Positions 22,050 through 34,150 of a stretch of DNA of 64,000 nt are shown here, piece by piece (within the stretch, counting starts at the first letter, position 1; every line of letters starts with the position of its first letter). The stretch lies in the NCBI GenBank assembly GCA_038496445.1, contig JALMLS010000448.1, positions 248,001-312,000 of the forward strand, given 5' to 3'. Origin of the DNA: Trichosphaerium sp. ATCC 40318 (Eukaryota > Discosea > Flabellinia > Trichosidae). The position numbers and the translations under genes are program-made. The notes beneath the pieces were generated by a model. The model saw only the letters and a list, made by a program, of their open reading frames with translations, had not been told where the DNA came from and did not search any database.

Positions 22050-25000
22050 ATGGCAGAGGGTACGCAACGTCACAAAACCATAATTTTGTAGAGCTGTTGT
22101 TTGTATTCACAACAAACAAACTTTAAACAGCAAACTTGTTGGAACTCGCTTTCTAAGCACTTGTTTTTTACCACAACCGAAAGAAATCGCTTTTACCTGA
22201 TTGCTTTTTGATCGTGCTAACTGCTTTAAAAGTTCAAACTGAACAGAAGCCGGAAACAGAGGTAAAGCCAGAGGCAGTTGAAACTAAAGAAGAAACAAAG
22301 GCGCCTGCTGATGCTGAACCAAAAGAAGAGCCAAAACCAGCAGCTGAGGTAAAACCTGCAGAAGAACCAAAGGCAGAGGAACCAAAACCTGCTGAGGAAG
22401 CAAAGCCGGCAGAAGAGCCTAAAAAGGAACCTGCAGCAGCCCCAGCTGCTGAAGAGAAGCCTAAAGAGGATCCTAAACCTGCCGAAGAAGCAAAACCAGC
22501 TGAGGAACCCAAAAAAGAGCCAGAAAAGAAACCAGAAGAGAAACCTGCAGAAGACAAGCCTGCAGAAGACGCTAAAGCTGCTGAAGATAAGCCTGAAGAA
22601 ACGAAAGAAGCAGATAAACCAGCAGAAGAACCTAAAGCTGAAGAAAAAAAAGACGATGAAGCGAAACCAGCCGAGGAAGAGAAGAAACCTGCTGCAAAAG
22701 CTGGGGTACACAACAAAAAAAAACCCAAAACGTTTTTTCTTTTTTGGCACCACGTGATTTTTTTAAAAATGTATAACCATTGTGACTCGGTTTTAGGGCT
22801 TTAATCCATTCGCTGCCGCTGCTGCGCCTGCTGGATCGACGCTTGATGCGCCTTTAAAGGCCATTCGAGCGGAATCTGATAAAGACAAGCAAATTTCACA
22901 AAGTTTCGACTTGATAAGTAAAACAGGCACGTGAACACACTTTGTTTTATGTAATACCGCGATCCTGAGGTGCTCATTATTTTTTTTTCTCTAGATATTG
23001 AAGGCATGAAAGAAGCAGATTATGGTCCTTTTGGTGAGTGTCCACACGTGTGAAATTAAGTTTTCTGAGTGACTAGCTCTACTTGCAGAAGCTTTTAATT
23101 CCTTTTGCGCATTTACTTAATTTTTATTAGATGCCCTGGTCGTTCTTTACTCCGAGTTACTCACTGCTAAATATAAACCTATTGCTGATAAACTGTCCAA
23201 GTTTGCTGATAAGGTATAAAAACTATTTTTTCTGGTATTCAGGTTTACAAGTAACATTTTCTAGGCTGGCGGTGAAGCTTCAGATGATGCCAAAAAAGCA
23301 AAAAGAGCTTTTGAGAGTTTCGTTGATCCACCAGCTGGCGCTCCAATGGCTCCACCACCACCACCAGCCCCTGGTCCAGTACGTCATATTATATTAGGTG
23401 TTTTTAGTAATAACCATTTCTACTAGCCTCCACCACTTGCTATAAAGAAGAGACGTGGTGGTCCAAAGAAGGTACAGCACTTTTTAATGTAATTTAAAGA
23501 AAACTTACGTAAAATAGGGCTTCAATCCATTTGCTCCTCAAGGAGGTGCCGGTGGTAGAGGAGGTCTCCTTGCTGCTATCAGAGGAGGAGCTAGTCTTAA
23601 AAAGACATCAGCCAACCCTCGTCCTCCTCCAAAATCGAGTAAACCTTCGAACCCAACAGACTCCCTGGTTGCTATGATCGCTGCTGGTGTACGTTTTTTC
23701 TAAAAAGAGCCTTCCTCTAAGAAGCTTTAGGTTAAACTGAAAAAACGTGGTCCAATCGAAAAACGAAAGCCGGTAGAGAAGTCAGTACCAGCATGGGCAC
23801 AACGTGGTGGTTTGCGTAAAACAAAATCGACAGTACGTTTAACGCAACTTGTCTGTTTTCTTCAGCTTTTGTTTGATATTCTCATTCTTTTCTGTTTTTT
23901 TTTCTAAATTCGTTTTTTTGTTTAGTCGAACTTGGATGGATCAAAGAAGGAAGAGCCTGAGATGCCAGCTTTCGCTGGTTTACTCAAAAAGACTAAGAGG
24001 GAACCAAGGCCAAAACCAACAGAAGAAAAAGCTCCAGGATTCACATTCCAACTTCGAAAAACTCAATCATCAAGACCACCTCCAGAAAAGAAGGAAGAAG
24101 GAAGCACTCAAGTCAACTTCCTTTCTGGTTTGCGTAAAACGAACCGCACACCAGCTCCTAAAACAGATAAAAAGGAGGAAGAAAAGCCAGCCTTCTTGTC
24201 TGGCTTCAAGTTGCGTAAAGCAGGCAGCACAGCTGCTCCAGCTGCTAAAACCGAGACGAAATCTGCTACTGTTGATTTCAAAGCTGGTCTTCGTAAAACA
24301 ACGACAGCACCACGTACAGTTGAGAAAAAGCCTGCCACGTCTTCTGGCACTATCGATTTTAAAGCAGGGTTGAAGAAAACATCTACAGCACCACGTACAG
24401 TCGAGAAAAAGCCTGCTACGTCTTCTGGAACAATCGACTTTAAGGCAGGACTCAAAAAGACAACGACACCTGTTGCTAAGAAAGAGCCTGTCAAGACGAC
24501 AACGACTACAGTTGATTTTAAGGCTGGTTTGAAAAAGACAACAACACCTGTCGCTAAGAAAGAGCCTGCTAAGACTACAACAACTACAGTTGATTTCAAA
24601 GCTGGCTTGAAAAAGACGACGACACCTGTTGCTAAGAAGGAACCTGCCAAAACAACTACTACCACTGATTTCAAGGCTGGTTTGAAGAAGACTACTCCTG
24701 TTGCCAAGAAGGATGATACTGATAAGGATACAAAGAAATTACTTTCTGATCTTGGTGGTGCTCTTAGAAGTACAACTCAAGGTAAAACTTTCAAATATCC
24801 TTCCATCATTGTTTTATATTTACCCTTTCTTTTCAGCTAAGGAGGCTGGAGCGAAGACTACAACGCCTGCACCTGCAAAAGTAGAAGCGAAGAAACCTGA
24901 GCCGGCTAAAGTAGAACCGAAGAAGGCAGAGCCAGCGAAAACTGAACCTGCAAAGGTAGCTGCTCCAGCTAAGACTGAACCGGCAAAGGTAGAGCCAAAG

Positions 25001-25195
25001 AAGGAAGAACCGAAGAAACCTGAACCAAAGAAGGAAGAGCCTAAGAAACCTGAGCCTAAGAAGGAAGAGCCAAAGAAACCTGAGCCAAAGAAGGAAGAAC
25101 CTAAGAAACCAGAGCCTAAAAAACCAGGGAATACTCCAAGGAAGAGCTCCAGAGGTACTAACCCATGGGGTGTTAAGTTGAAGAGTTTGAAGTAG
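22050..25195 (+). CDS. Multi-WH2/LKKT-repeat actin-binding protein, 790 aa
   Basis: Probable G-actin-binding scaffold. Exons: 22050-22059, 22233-22705, 22797-22917, 22995-23033, 23131-23213, 23265-23378, 23427-23471, 23518-23688, 23731-23832, 23926-24781, 24837-25195; 2373 nt. The order is: a Glu/Lys/Pro/Ala leader (about 1-160); a conserved globular part with GFNPFAAAA and ALVVLYSELLTAKYKPIADK; a profilin-type polyproline (APPPPPAPGPPPP); a canonical WH2 (GLLAAIRGGASLKKTS); a second WH2-like AMIAAGVKLKKRG; then about ten repeats ending in LKKT or LRKT (DFKAGLKKT). A (KPEPKKEEP) tail follows and the end is NPWGVKLKSLK. LKKT is the classic actin-contact motif of WH2 and beta-thymosin. The overall plan resembles WASP/WIP- or VASP-like assembly factors, but no EVH1, CRIB or FH2 is seen. 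Confidence 0.88.
24270..24710 (+). repeat. Tandem 19-24 codon repeats encoding DFKAGLKKT units
   Basis: Six adjacent coding units, each encoding (T)VDFKAGL(K/R)KT followed by a Thr/Lys/Pro linker such as TTPVAKKEPAKTTT. The last three units are nearly identical at nucleotide level, which points to recent unit duplication. The antisense frame is also open (VVVFFKPALKS) and is a shadow. Confidence 0.9.
24975..25130 (+). repeat. Short coding repeat EPKKEEPKKP
   Basis: Tandem ~30-nt units (variants of GAGCCTAAGAAGGAAGAGCC) encode alternating Pro-Lys-Lys-Glu-Glu at the C-terminal tail of the WH2 protein. The repeat is in frame and likely to vary in copy number between strains. Confidence 0.85.
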
Positions 25196-25459
25196 ATGTA
25201 AACAAAATAAATAGATTGCAACGCCAGTTTTATAGGTTTTTTTTTCACCACTAGATCTTGGCACGTGGGTTATCTTAAAGGTTATTTTTAACAAAAAGAT
25301 AGCAAGTACCACGTGGACATTGTTTACAACTAACGCGAAAAGAAGTCAACCGCTAGTTTTAACCGAGTTAAAACTTGCTATTGCGTTCGCTTTTTTACGC
25401 TAAGTCAAGTTGACTCATTCCTAAATAATTTATTTGAAAGGAGAATAGCTCTCACAGCA

Positions 25460-28400
25460 ATGGATGATAACTGCCTTTTCTCCCTACTCCCTGCTGAAAT
25501 ATTAATACCGCTACTCGACGGGTACGTTACAAGATGTTTAACGAGTAAGTAAGTGATTTTGTTTGTAGCGTTCTTAAAACTGCATCACGTTCGCGTTTTG
25601 AAACAGTAATTGCTTGGTCATCAGTATGCAAGTGCGTTTAGTTAAAATATAAACAAAATAACGTTGTATTGTAGAACACTTAGAAATATATGTCTGGTGC
25701 ATTACTGGAGCCATATCGACCTATCGAGAGCAAGATACAGTAGCTCAGCGGCTCAGAAAATAATCCAGTCAATCTGCAAAGCTCGGTACTGCCTTACTTA
25801 ACTTAGATAAGCGAGCTAACGGAAAAGTTTTGGATAGTGCTAATGTATTACAACATCTAATCCTCACCAAACTCACCATTACTGATCCTGTATCTATTCT
25901 TAACCTTGCACCGAACCTTCATACGCTGGACTTTACAGCATGTAAAATAAAAGGCACGTTTGTTGAACACAAAAACTTGCAGCAATCTTTTGGTTTGTAC
26001 AACCTTTCATGCAGTTGAAATGACTTACAACTCTTATACTAGCTCCAAGGTACTTTTTGTTTACTCAAGGAAAGAATTTATCAACGTTATATCTCACAAG
26101 GACTAAGTGGTGTTCACGTATGTTAGCAGGAGTAAAAATCTTGCGTTGTTTTTTTTTTTGTTAACTTCTTTATGCTTAGACAGAGGTTTTATGAGTCTCC
26201 TCAGCCACGTGCCTAATCTGAAGTACTTGTATCTCTCTAGTGTTAAAATCGAAAAATACCAGCAAGACTTATACAAATTGAAATCTCTGGCACTGATTGG
26301 AAAAGCCTTGCCTTCTTTAGTAGTGCTTGTATGTTTCGGAGTTGTCAAACCTTTTTTCTTCAACCAGTTTGCTTATGGTTTGATATTGTTTACCTACTAT
26401 CTTCAGGATATAGCAAGAAGGTATGAAACAGCAACAGGATTTATATCACATGATGTTTTTCCTAAACTTCAAAAGCTGTTCTCCAGAACAGCCTTTTTGC
26501 CTGAAGGTCATGGCCGTAATATACTACCACTCACAGAATCAGACTTGTATACTGAAGACAGGATATCAAAGTCACCTAAACCAGGTTCTTTACTTCATCC
26601 TAAAGCTTCTGTTAACTCGCGTTTTATCTATTTTTAGATGCTGATAAATGCAGTCTAACAGATTCTCTAATCGCGTCTACTGTTCTGGAGCGTGTCATAG
26701 CACAAACAGTTAGTGGTAGAAGAAAAGCAAGCGAGATGATTAAAGAATTGCCTGCGATAGATAGGTACTTAAATTACGACAAGGAAGGTAGAGTTGAATG
26801 GGTACGTACAGTCTTAAATTTGGGTTTAACTGTTTGTTAAGGCACGTGATAAACTCTTTGAATGTTCTGATTGCGCTGTTTCTTCATGCCTTGGTCAACG
26901 TGAAAACGAAAAAATTATGCTTGAGTACCTTGTTGATGTTCATGGAGCTCCATGTGACTTTTTACCGAAGAAAGAGGATACAAAACCAAGAACAGCTATT
27001 TTTTTTGCTCTAGAAAAATGCAATAATTCTGGAGCACGATTTTTACTTTCTCGATGCATGAACAAGAGGAAGATTGTATGTCTCTTTTGTTTTACAAACC
27101 GTCCACAACCTGAAAGTGTGAAGAAAATTCTTAAACATTGTAGCTTCTAGTTGCTTTGCGTGAGGTGCTAGAGTGCAAGACATATAGGCACTACAATGAT
27201 GCTATCATACTGATGACCAATATTTTGAGACTAGCATCAAACTTTGATGTTGATATTAAAAATCTTGATAAAGGCAACACATTATTACACGTTGCATGCA
27301 TGCAATCTCCTGAAGTGATGAAAGAGTTTGTACACAATGCTATTCCTTGTACCTTTGTTTATTAATTTTTTAGTGTACCCATTGTTATGGTGATTTTGAT
27401 GCCCTTGATGAAAATGGCAACACAGCGCTCACGTTATGTATACAGGTATGGTCTAAGGTTCATTTTTTTCAGAAATTAGTTTACAATATCACGTGTTCAC
27501 TTTGAGTGCAGAGACACTACTTTGATAAGGCTTTATACTTGGTCAAAAAAGGAGCATCTCCAAAAGCTTCAAGAGATGTGTTGTCTGGACTCATTATGAG
27601 TTTCTCAACGCGTACAAAAAAAGTGGGTCGTATTGCGCTACTTAGGTTACTTTGTGAACGCGGTGCAGATGTTAATGAAATAAACGTTAACGGGTTTCCA
27701 CCTATAGCTCTCGCAATCAGACTAGGGTACATAAAGCTTTGCTATCATAGTTTTTTTATTACTCTAACACTTGTTGTAGGCTGAATACAATTATCTCTTT
27801 ATTAATGGAACATGGAGCAGATATGAGTATACGATTTGGACCTAAAAAAAAGCTCACTTGCTTACATGCACGTGCTTACCTGGACTTCTAGTTTTGCTCT
27901 TTTTTTCTTTTTTTTTTTTCTTCTTGCAATTGCAGTGCTCACTTTGTAAACTCTATATAGATGCTGTTTATTGAAGATATTGAAGTACCCCTCAATATGA
28001 AAAAGAAAAAAGTGGATCTTGATTGGTTTGCTACAAAGAGTGCTGACATAAAGCCATTAAAAACACCGATTATAACGTACTTTGTTCTACTTTTTTTTTA
28101 TGAACAGATTTATGCCTCATACTATTGTATTAACATGAATGTAGTGGAAGTGATATTAAAACTGAATACGCTTCACTTGAAACTTGGCAGTATTTCTATA
28201 AACTTGGGTGCTTTAAAAAACCAAAGTCTGGAGCTGACGTGCTCAACGAAATGGATGAAGCTTATGTTCATAAAAATCAAAATGCCGTAATATTTCTTCT
28301 GAATTATAGCCAGTTTGATATGGATAAAGTACGCCTTTTAACCTAACTCAGTGGAGTATCCACTAAGTTGTGCAAAACAACAAACCTTTGATTACTTTTT

Positions 28401-28900
28401 TGGGTCACTTTGCACAACACGTGCATACCACATTGTTAACAGCAAGTGTGCAGGAGTTGAGAATTTTTTTTGCTTTTTGTAACAGTTGTTTCAAAATTGT
28501 CACGTGATTAAGTAACTTGGCATAGTTTCATTTCTTTTGTTTTGATTTTATTTCTATAGGCCACTGATTGGAATGGTAACACGTTTATTCATGTGCTTGT
28601 GAAAAATGCGGTTATTGATAAAACAACGTTTGAACATTGCTGGACAACTTTAAAAAAGTCATGCAATAAGCGTAACAAAGATGGCTTAACACCTTTTTTA
28701 TTGGCTTGTTCTTTGCACTCTAGAATACTAAAGGTACATGTCGTTTAAAGCATCTATGTAACTCCCACTAACTTTACTAGTTGGTTGTTGCTTGTCATCT
28801 GAAATACAAAACAAATACAGCTAAGGAACTAATGAAAGAACTTGACTACAAAAACAATGGTCCTCATGAGTTAGCTTCATCTACAACGAGTATGTTATAA
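25460..28900 (+). CDS. F-box-like / leucine-rich / ankyrin-repeat protein
   Basis: Exons followed: 25460-25521, 25569-25631, 25675-25739, 25807-25992, 26070-26117, 26180-26328, 26407-26584, 26638-26801, 26842-27075, from 27144, and several more to TAA at 28898-28900. The N-terminus (LPAEILIPLLDGVLKTASRS, then VIAWSSVCKTLRNICLVHYW) looks like an F-box. LRR-type strands follow (LQHLILTKLTIT, LHTLDFTACKIKGT, LSTLYLTRTKW, LKYLYLSSVKIEK). From about residue 330 come ankyrin repeats (NTLLHVACMQSPEVM, GNTALTLCIQ, LVKKGASPK, LLCERGADVNEINVNGFPPI, LLMEHGADMS, GLTPFLLACSLHS). Probably a substrate receptor of an SCF-type ubiquitin ligase. One intron near 27870 seems to use a GC donor (GCACGT). Exon edges after 27.9 kb are approximate. 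Confidence 0.75.
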
Positions 28901-29307
28901 CATAGATAATTATATGCATGTATCTAGAAATAACAACTTTGTAGAAGAGACAGAGATATTCCAATCGCTAGTAGAGCAGGCCAAAAAATAGTGATTGAAC
29001 CTTTTATTGTAAACAAGTTGGCATAGTAAAATAAACACTTTTTGTTGAGTTTTCTGTGCTGCACTCAATCTTCTGTATTTACATACAAGCTCCAAAATAT
29101 AATGCCCCGTTAGCAAATATCTGATTTCTTTGGATGGTAATATGGTGACGTCAGGTACGTCAAATACATACAGCCCATTTTTATGTACCTGCCAATTTTT
29201 TTTATTGGTTGGAGATAATTTGTATTAGCATTGTATTTACTCAGCTGTGACATTGCCAACATGTTATTTATTTACAAAGTGTTTATTTAACATTCAGTAT
29301 GTTACTT
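28901..29307. other. Convergent 3' spacer
   Basis: 407 bp between the stops of the convergent ankyrin gene (+) and the left M gene (-). The right-hand part, from about 29240, is shared with the downstream flank of the right M copy (about 53929-53990), so a duplication edge lies near 29240. No gene is seen. Confidence 0.6.
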
Positions 29308-32300
29308 CTATTGTATAACCCCTAATAACGGGTTTCTCTCTTCCCTGTTGTGACGAGGGCAAAAGCAATAAAATATCTTCTTGAAAAGAGGATAAAGTAG
29401 TGCTGCACACTTACCAGCAAGCATACCAATGTTGTACATTAGCGCAATTATAACTAAGAAAGAGAATACTAATTGAGCGTCTCCAATATTTTTTCTTTGA
29501 ATCTCTTGTTCATACGATGATCCTGACTTGACGATAATATCAAGTCTAAATAAAATACATTAATAAAAACCAAGAAAAAAAAAGGAAAACAACATCAATC
29601 AACAACCCATCAACTGTTTCCCCCTTTTGTTGTGTAACATTGGATGTAAGAAACAAGGGAAATGTTGAGACATATTTTGATAATTGCACTTGAGTGATGC
29701 CCAAGTAACAAGAAAATCAGGAAAAGGTGTCAAAGTTGTTGATGATGTTGGTTTGTAGATAGAACGTACCTAAAGTTGTATTCTTCCACATTTTGTAAAT
29801 CAAAACCATGTACTTCTGGAGCTTTAATATAACTATGTTTTATAATAGTATGCGCAAAGTATCCTACAACAAAGACAAAGTCACAAGTTTTGTTCAGATA
29901 ATTTACAAAAAAAAACCCACTCACCTGTAATGTCTTCATTAGTTATACGTATTATGGGAGTGGATTCTACCAACAATTCTATCTTTGCACTTGGTAGAAA
30001 TCTACCAACATCAGATATTGTCATAAGCTCCTGTGAACCTTGTAGAAAAGAAAACATTAGCACTGTCACAACCAAAACAATAATCAGCCTTAAATGTACC
30101 TTTTGTTGTAAAGTTTATCTTGATGGCAGCAAAATTGGGAGACCAACACTCTGTTGAAAGAAATGAAAAACTCATATTTGTACCATCTTTAAAGCTTTGA
30201 TCAGATTCTAGAAATTGTATAGCATATGTGTTTTCTGCATACATTTCAAAATCAACATTTTGACTGTTAGTATTAAAAGAATACCAACTGCGGTCTGACT
30301 TGTTACAATATGTAACATTCATACCGACCCACTCAATTGTGACCTCAGTGTATGAATTACTATTGGGTAAAAGTGTTATTGTTCAGAAACATGTTGAGAA
30401 GCTTACCTTTGGAGGTGTTTGTAAAAATCCAAAACATTATGAGGTGCTGATGCCAACAACTCACTTGATGTTTCTCGTAACACATTCAATGGCCTTATAG
30501 ACTCTGCTCCAATGATCATTGGTTCTCTTTCAAAGTCAAAGTAGATGTACAGCATGCACACAATACCAATAATACAAAAACCAATGGTACATATTGTAAT
30601 CAAACCTCCGATCAAGTTACCTTTTGTTTGATACTTACCATTAACAATCAGTGGTGTTTTATTCATATCCATAGACTTGAGCTTATCTAATAGCCATGTA
30701 TTACCATTTTTGGTACATACAAGTACGATCAACAGCAACAGCAAAATGAGAGAAAAATTTGCTATTGTCATCCAAGGAGCAGGTCCGTTCTTGTTAAAGA
30801 GTTGATCAAGGAATTGCTTTTGTACTGACTTTGGTGTCAACTCTGTAAAAGGGAACCTCAGTGACTGTGCTGATTCTGCTAAAGTTTCTTCATCAAAATT
30901 CATTATAGATCCAGGTGGACATGTTTTCTTTTTTTTTGGTGTACAAAGCGCACACGATGACATAGTTTCGTTTTTGTAATAACCTAGAAAAAAATAAGAA
31001 ACATAAATTGTTGATGTTCTCCTTTCAATAACACACGTGTTTCAGTTGAAGTATGATGTTTATAAAAGACACAACATTGTTTATGGTACTTGGAGAAGTA
31101 ATCTTACGTTATTCTTACCTTGTTTGCAGAAAGTGCAAGGCATGAGGTTTAGTCTAGTACTATCAACCTCTTTTCCTTGTCCGCAAGAAGCTATAAAAAC
31201 ATCATTTCCTGCATAATGTGGCCGTTGATTGAAACCAACACTAATTGTAAGACGGCAAGTTAAAATCAAAGTGTAGAAAATAACACGTGCTCTACTTTGG
31301 GCTTTGCTCCCTTCTCAATGCTTAATGATCCATTTACTGAACTTCCAATATATAAGCTTCCTTTTACTTGTACAACACGCTGTATAGGACGAGGACCAAG
31401 GGTATCACGAAATGGATAGTACGCATAATATTCAGATATTTTTTTAAGGCGGGCTTGTTTACTTGTCGGACTGCTAAGTGTCCAGCAGTACAAACAATAC
31501 TTGCTCTTTTAATAAAATTTGTTAGCACATATAGTAAGGTATTGAACATACGTAGTTAAGATCATACAGATAACAAGATAGGTGTAAATCGCAATAAGAA
31601 CCATAGTGTTCACTGGGTCGTGACCAAAGAGCAAACTCTGAATAATAAGCTTGACTAAAGCAACCAAGCGTTCTATCAAGACAAAAATAAAATGGAATGA
31701 CCCACAATACATCGTATGCACTTATTACTACAAGTGCATCGTTTTGTATTCTTTCTAACAATAATAATGAGATGTAAAACTGAGGAAGAACTTTACTTTA
31801 TACATGAAAAAAAAGTTGGTTTTCGAAACACCACACAACATTACGCTTCTAAATAACAAGTGTAGAATTTGATGAAGACTAAAATACTATGGAAAGGTTG
31901 ATTTTTATGGTGTAGTGACCCAAAAAAGGGTAAACGAAAAAAACATCAAATAAACCGTACTGGCATAGACTGTAAAGTCTTGTGGAATTGAGTATCCTTC
32001 AACCTCAATTTTATAAAAATATGACCTATTCCATCGACCATTCAATGTTTTAACCATTGATAAAATACCCAGTTCCTCGTCATTTTTAACACCAATCAAC
32101 TATGTCAGATTAATGAATCGATATTTTTTAAAGTACAAATGAAATAGAAGTTCTAACACACAACGTACCCATAGACGCTCAAGTTCATACTCATATCGTA
32201 TGTTTTTAATAACAAATCCTTCTTCTTCATATTCAATAAAATGCCATGAGTTAATAGTACCACCCGAAACATTAAAAGAAACAGCACGTGTGAATAAATT

Positions 32301-32857
32301 AATCACAACTGTATCGTTCCATGCTTCTACAATTGAATCAAAGTGGTATGATGTTCCATTCATAATACTACTCCATTTCACAGTTGACTTTTGCACAAGT
32401 TGTTTCACGTCATCCTCCCATTCCCAAATTTCTACAGATTCACGGAATGTAAAAAAGAAAGCGTCTTGCTGACACCCCAGTTAGCACGTATTCATCCCAA
32501 TTAATGGTTAAAGAAGCTTTGAAACGTACATTCACTCTAGCGACGCTTATTATGGGAGAATAGAAGCGTGTTGTGTTACAACCGAAATAACCATTGTAAA
32601 CGAATGTGGCTTTGTGCTTATTAGGTTTTGCGATAGTTTTGTATGCGTACCATTGTTATAAAGGGCTATTACGTTCTGGAATCGGTCTTGAATAAACTGT
32701 GATTCTTAAAAGGTATTAGTACGCTTAATATTAGACCATACGCCTCACCTAATGGAACCAATGTTGGTTTATCGTCTTTAAACATACATTGCGCTTCTAA
32801 GCCCTCAAAAATACTCACAGCGAGCAGAAAAACAATCAATGTACACTGTCGCTGCAT
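29308..32857 (-). CDS. M-left: signal-peptide, Cys-rich, three-TM receptor-like protein
   Basis: Surface protein of unknown family. ATG 32857 gives a signal peptide (MQRQCTLIVFLLAVSIFEG). The ectodomain exons include VYNGYFGCNTTRFYSP, then (after the acceptor near 32478) QDAFFFTFRESVEIWEWEDD, STVKWSSIMNGTSYHFDS, LIGVKNDEELGILSM and DTLGPRPIQRVVQVKGSLYI. A Cys-rich GCC2/GCC3- or TNFR-like hinge follows (PCTFCKQGYYKNETMSSCALC), with CPPGS after it. Then come TM1 (IANFSLILLLLLIVLVC), TM2 (ITICTIGFCIIGIVCMLYIY), another extracellular domain (EVTIEWVGMNVTYCNKSDRS), TM3 (VFSFLVIIALMYNIGML) and a short Cys/Arg tail ending NPLLGVIQ, TAG at 29308. N-glycosylation sequons are frequent. It is a paralogue of 50265-53928. 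The exons between about 31440 and 32000 are the uncertain ones. Confidence 0.72.
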
Positions 32858-33136
32858 GTACCTTTTACAATCAGACCGTGAGCTTAATTCGCTTAAACTG
32901 TTGCTGCTTAACTTAACAACGCCGGATTTTCCGGATTATTATCGATATGTTCGTACACCATGTGTAAGGCTATGTTGCCTCAAGAGTAATTCTATGTTAG
33001 CACACAGTTTTCATCTTACTTGTACTTCGTACTCATAATGTGAGATGTGTTGAACAGGTTTTTTACCTGAATGAACAACAAAAAGATAGCACGACTTTTA
33101 GCACCGAACGAAGAATGTGCACATGAATGTTGCTAT

Positions 33137-34150
33137 TTATTGACTATCACGCTTTGCACAGTTGCCACTGTTAGGATTGCAGTACAAGTTTGGCATTAGC
33201 CTTCCAGTCCATTTTGCTCTTAATCCAGCGATAGCATTATGGTTTGAGGATTGATCCCAAAAGCTAAATCCGAACTTTTCTCGATGAAAAAATGGACCAA
33301 CATGTCCTCCCCAGAATCCCTCAGCAATTAAAGTATTGCACAAAGAGCGAGACCACTTTAAAGACCAAGGAATGTTTGACTTTGAAGCACCAAAAGCACC
33401 TTCAGCGCCCTGTACAGTAGTACATGGAGGGTGACCAGGAGGCAAGTATGGTACTTGATCTGCAGGCGAAGGAATGAAAGTAGCACCACAGTGCGCGTTT
33501 CCAGATCCTTGGCAAGGACCGTATGCGCTTCCTGTAGTACCAGGGTATGCAGCGTCCCACATTGTAGTATGCTTACGTTGTTGGCCCCACAAGGCACGAG
33601 CGAACATACAATGATCTTTCTTCACTTGTCTATCAGCACTAGTGTATCCTAAACAACAATGTGAGCTTTTTGATTAAAACGCTACGTGATTAGAAAACGT
33701 ACCAACAAGTGCTCTTACATGGTTAATCGCAATACGATGCCATTCATCGACTTCTGCTTTGGTTGGGTTTGCATTGTCGGCAAAAGGTTGATGTTGGTAG
33801 AACACCTCGCGAATACCTCTAATACGATCGACACTTGGACAAATAGCTTTCCAGAACGCTCTTTTAGACATTGTAGAAGGGTCATACGTTGTTACACCGT
33901 CCCATTCTGAGTGACGCCATGCATTTTGTGAGATCCAACCGACGCCATCAGGGTCATGAGCGGTGTTTACTCCTGAAATCGCTTTTGCGTTCATTATCGA
34001 CCAATCTGCTTGGTCTGGGGTGTATTGTACAAGAAGTGTTGCTGCAGTAGACAGTACAAATATACATAGTAGTAACGTTGCTATCAAAGAGTTAGAATCC
34101 TCGCAGTTCATAATTCTATTTTCGTTTTCATAGGTACCGGAGGTTTTCAT
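33137..34150 (-). CDS. T-left: secreted or signal-anchored protein of unknown family
   Basis: Two exons, 34150-33703 and 33648-33137; 960 nt, 319 aa. The first ~22 residues are polar. A hydrophobic segment follows (SLIATLLLCIFVLSTAATLL), a signal anchor or, if translation starts at the second Met (MNCEDSN), a cleavable signal peptide. The core (LVQYTPDQADWSIMNAKAIS through MPNLYCNP) carries several conserved Cys, His and Trp, e.g. DEWHRIAINHVRALVG, DHCMFARALWGQQ, AHCGATFIP, SNHNAIAG. It ends CAKRDSQ with no hydrophobic tail. The core is nearly identical to the T-right gene, including the intron sequence. No enzyme family is recognised. A CAP/SCP-like fold was considered from the Met-Trp-Asp and WH..AINHVR segments but is not supported. 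Confidence 0.78.

Noticed and set aside
22226-22753. Long minus-strand frames rich in Phe/Ser opposite the Glu/Lys/Pro leader
   Set aside because: Shadow frames produced by the low-complexity coding repeat on the plus strand.
24108-24707. Minus-strand 199-aa frame with VVFFKPALKS repeats
   Set aside because: Antisense of the LKKT repeat array, with no splice or start context.
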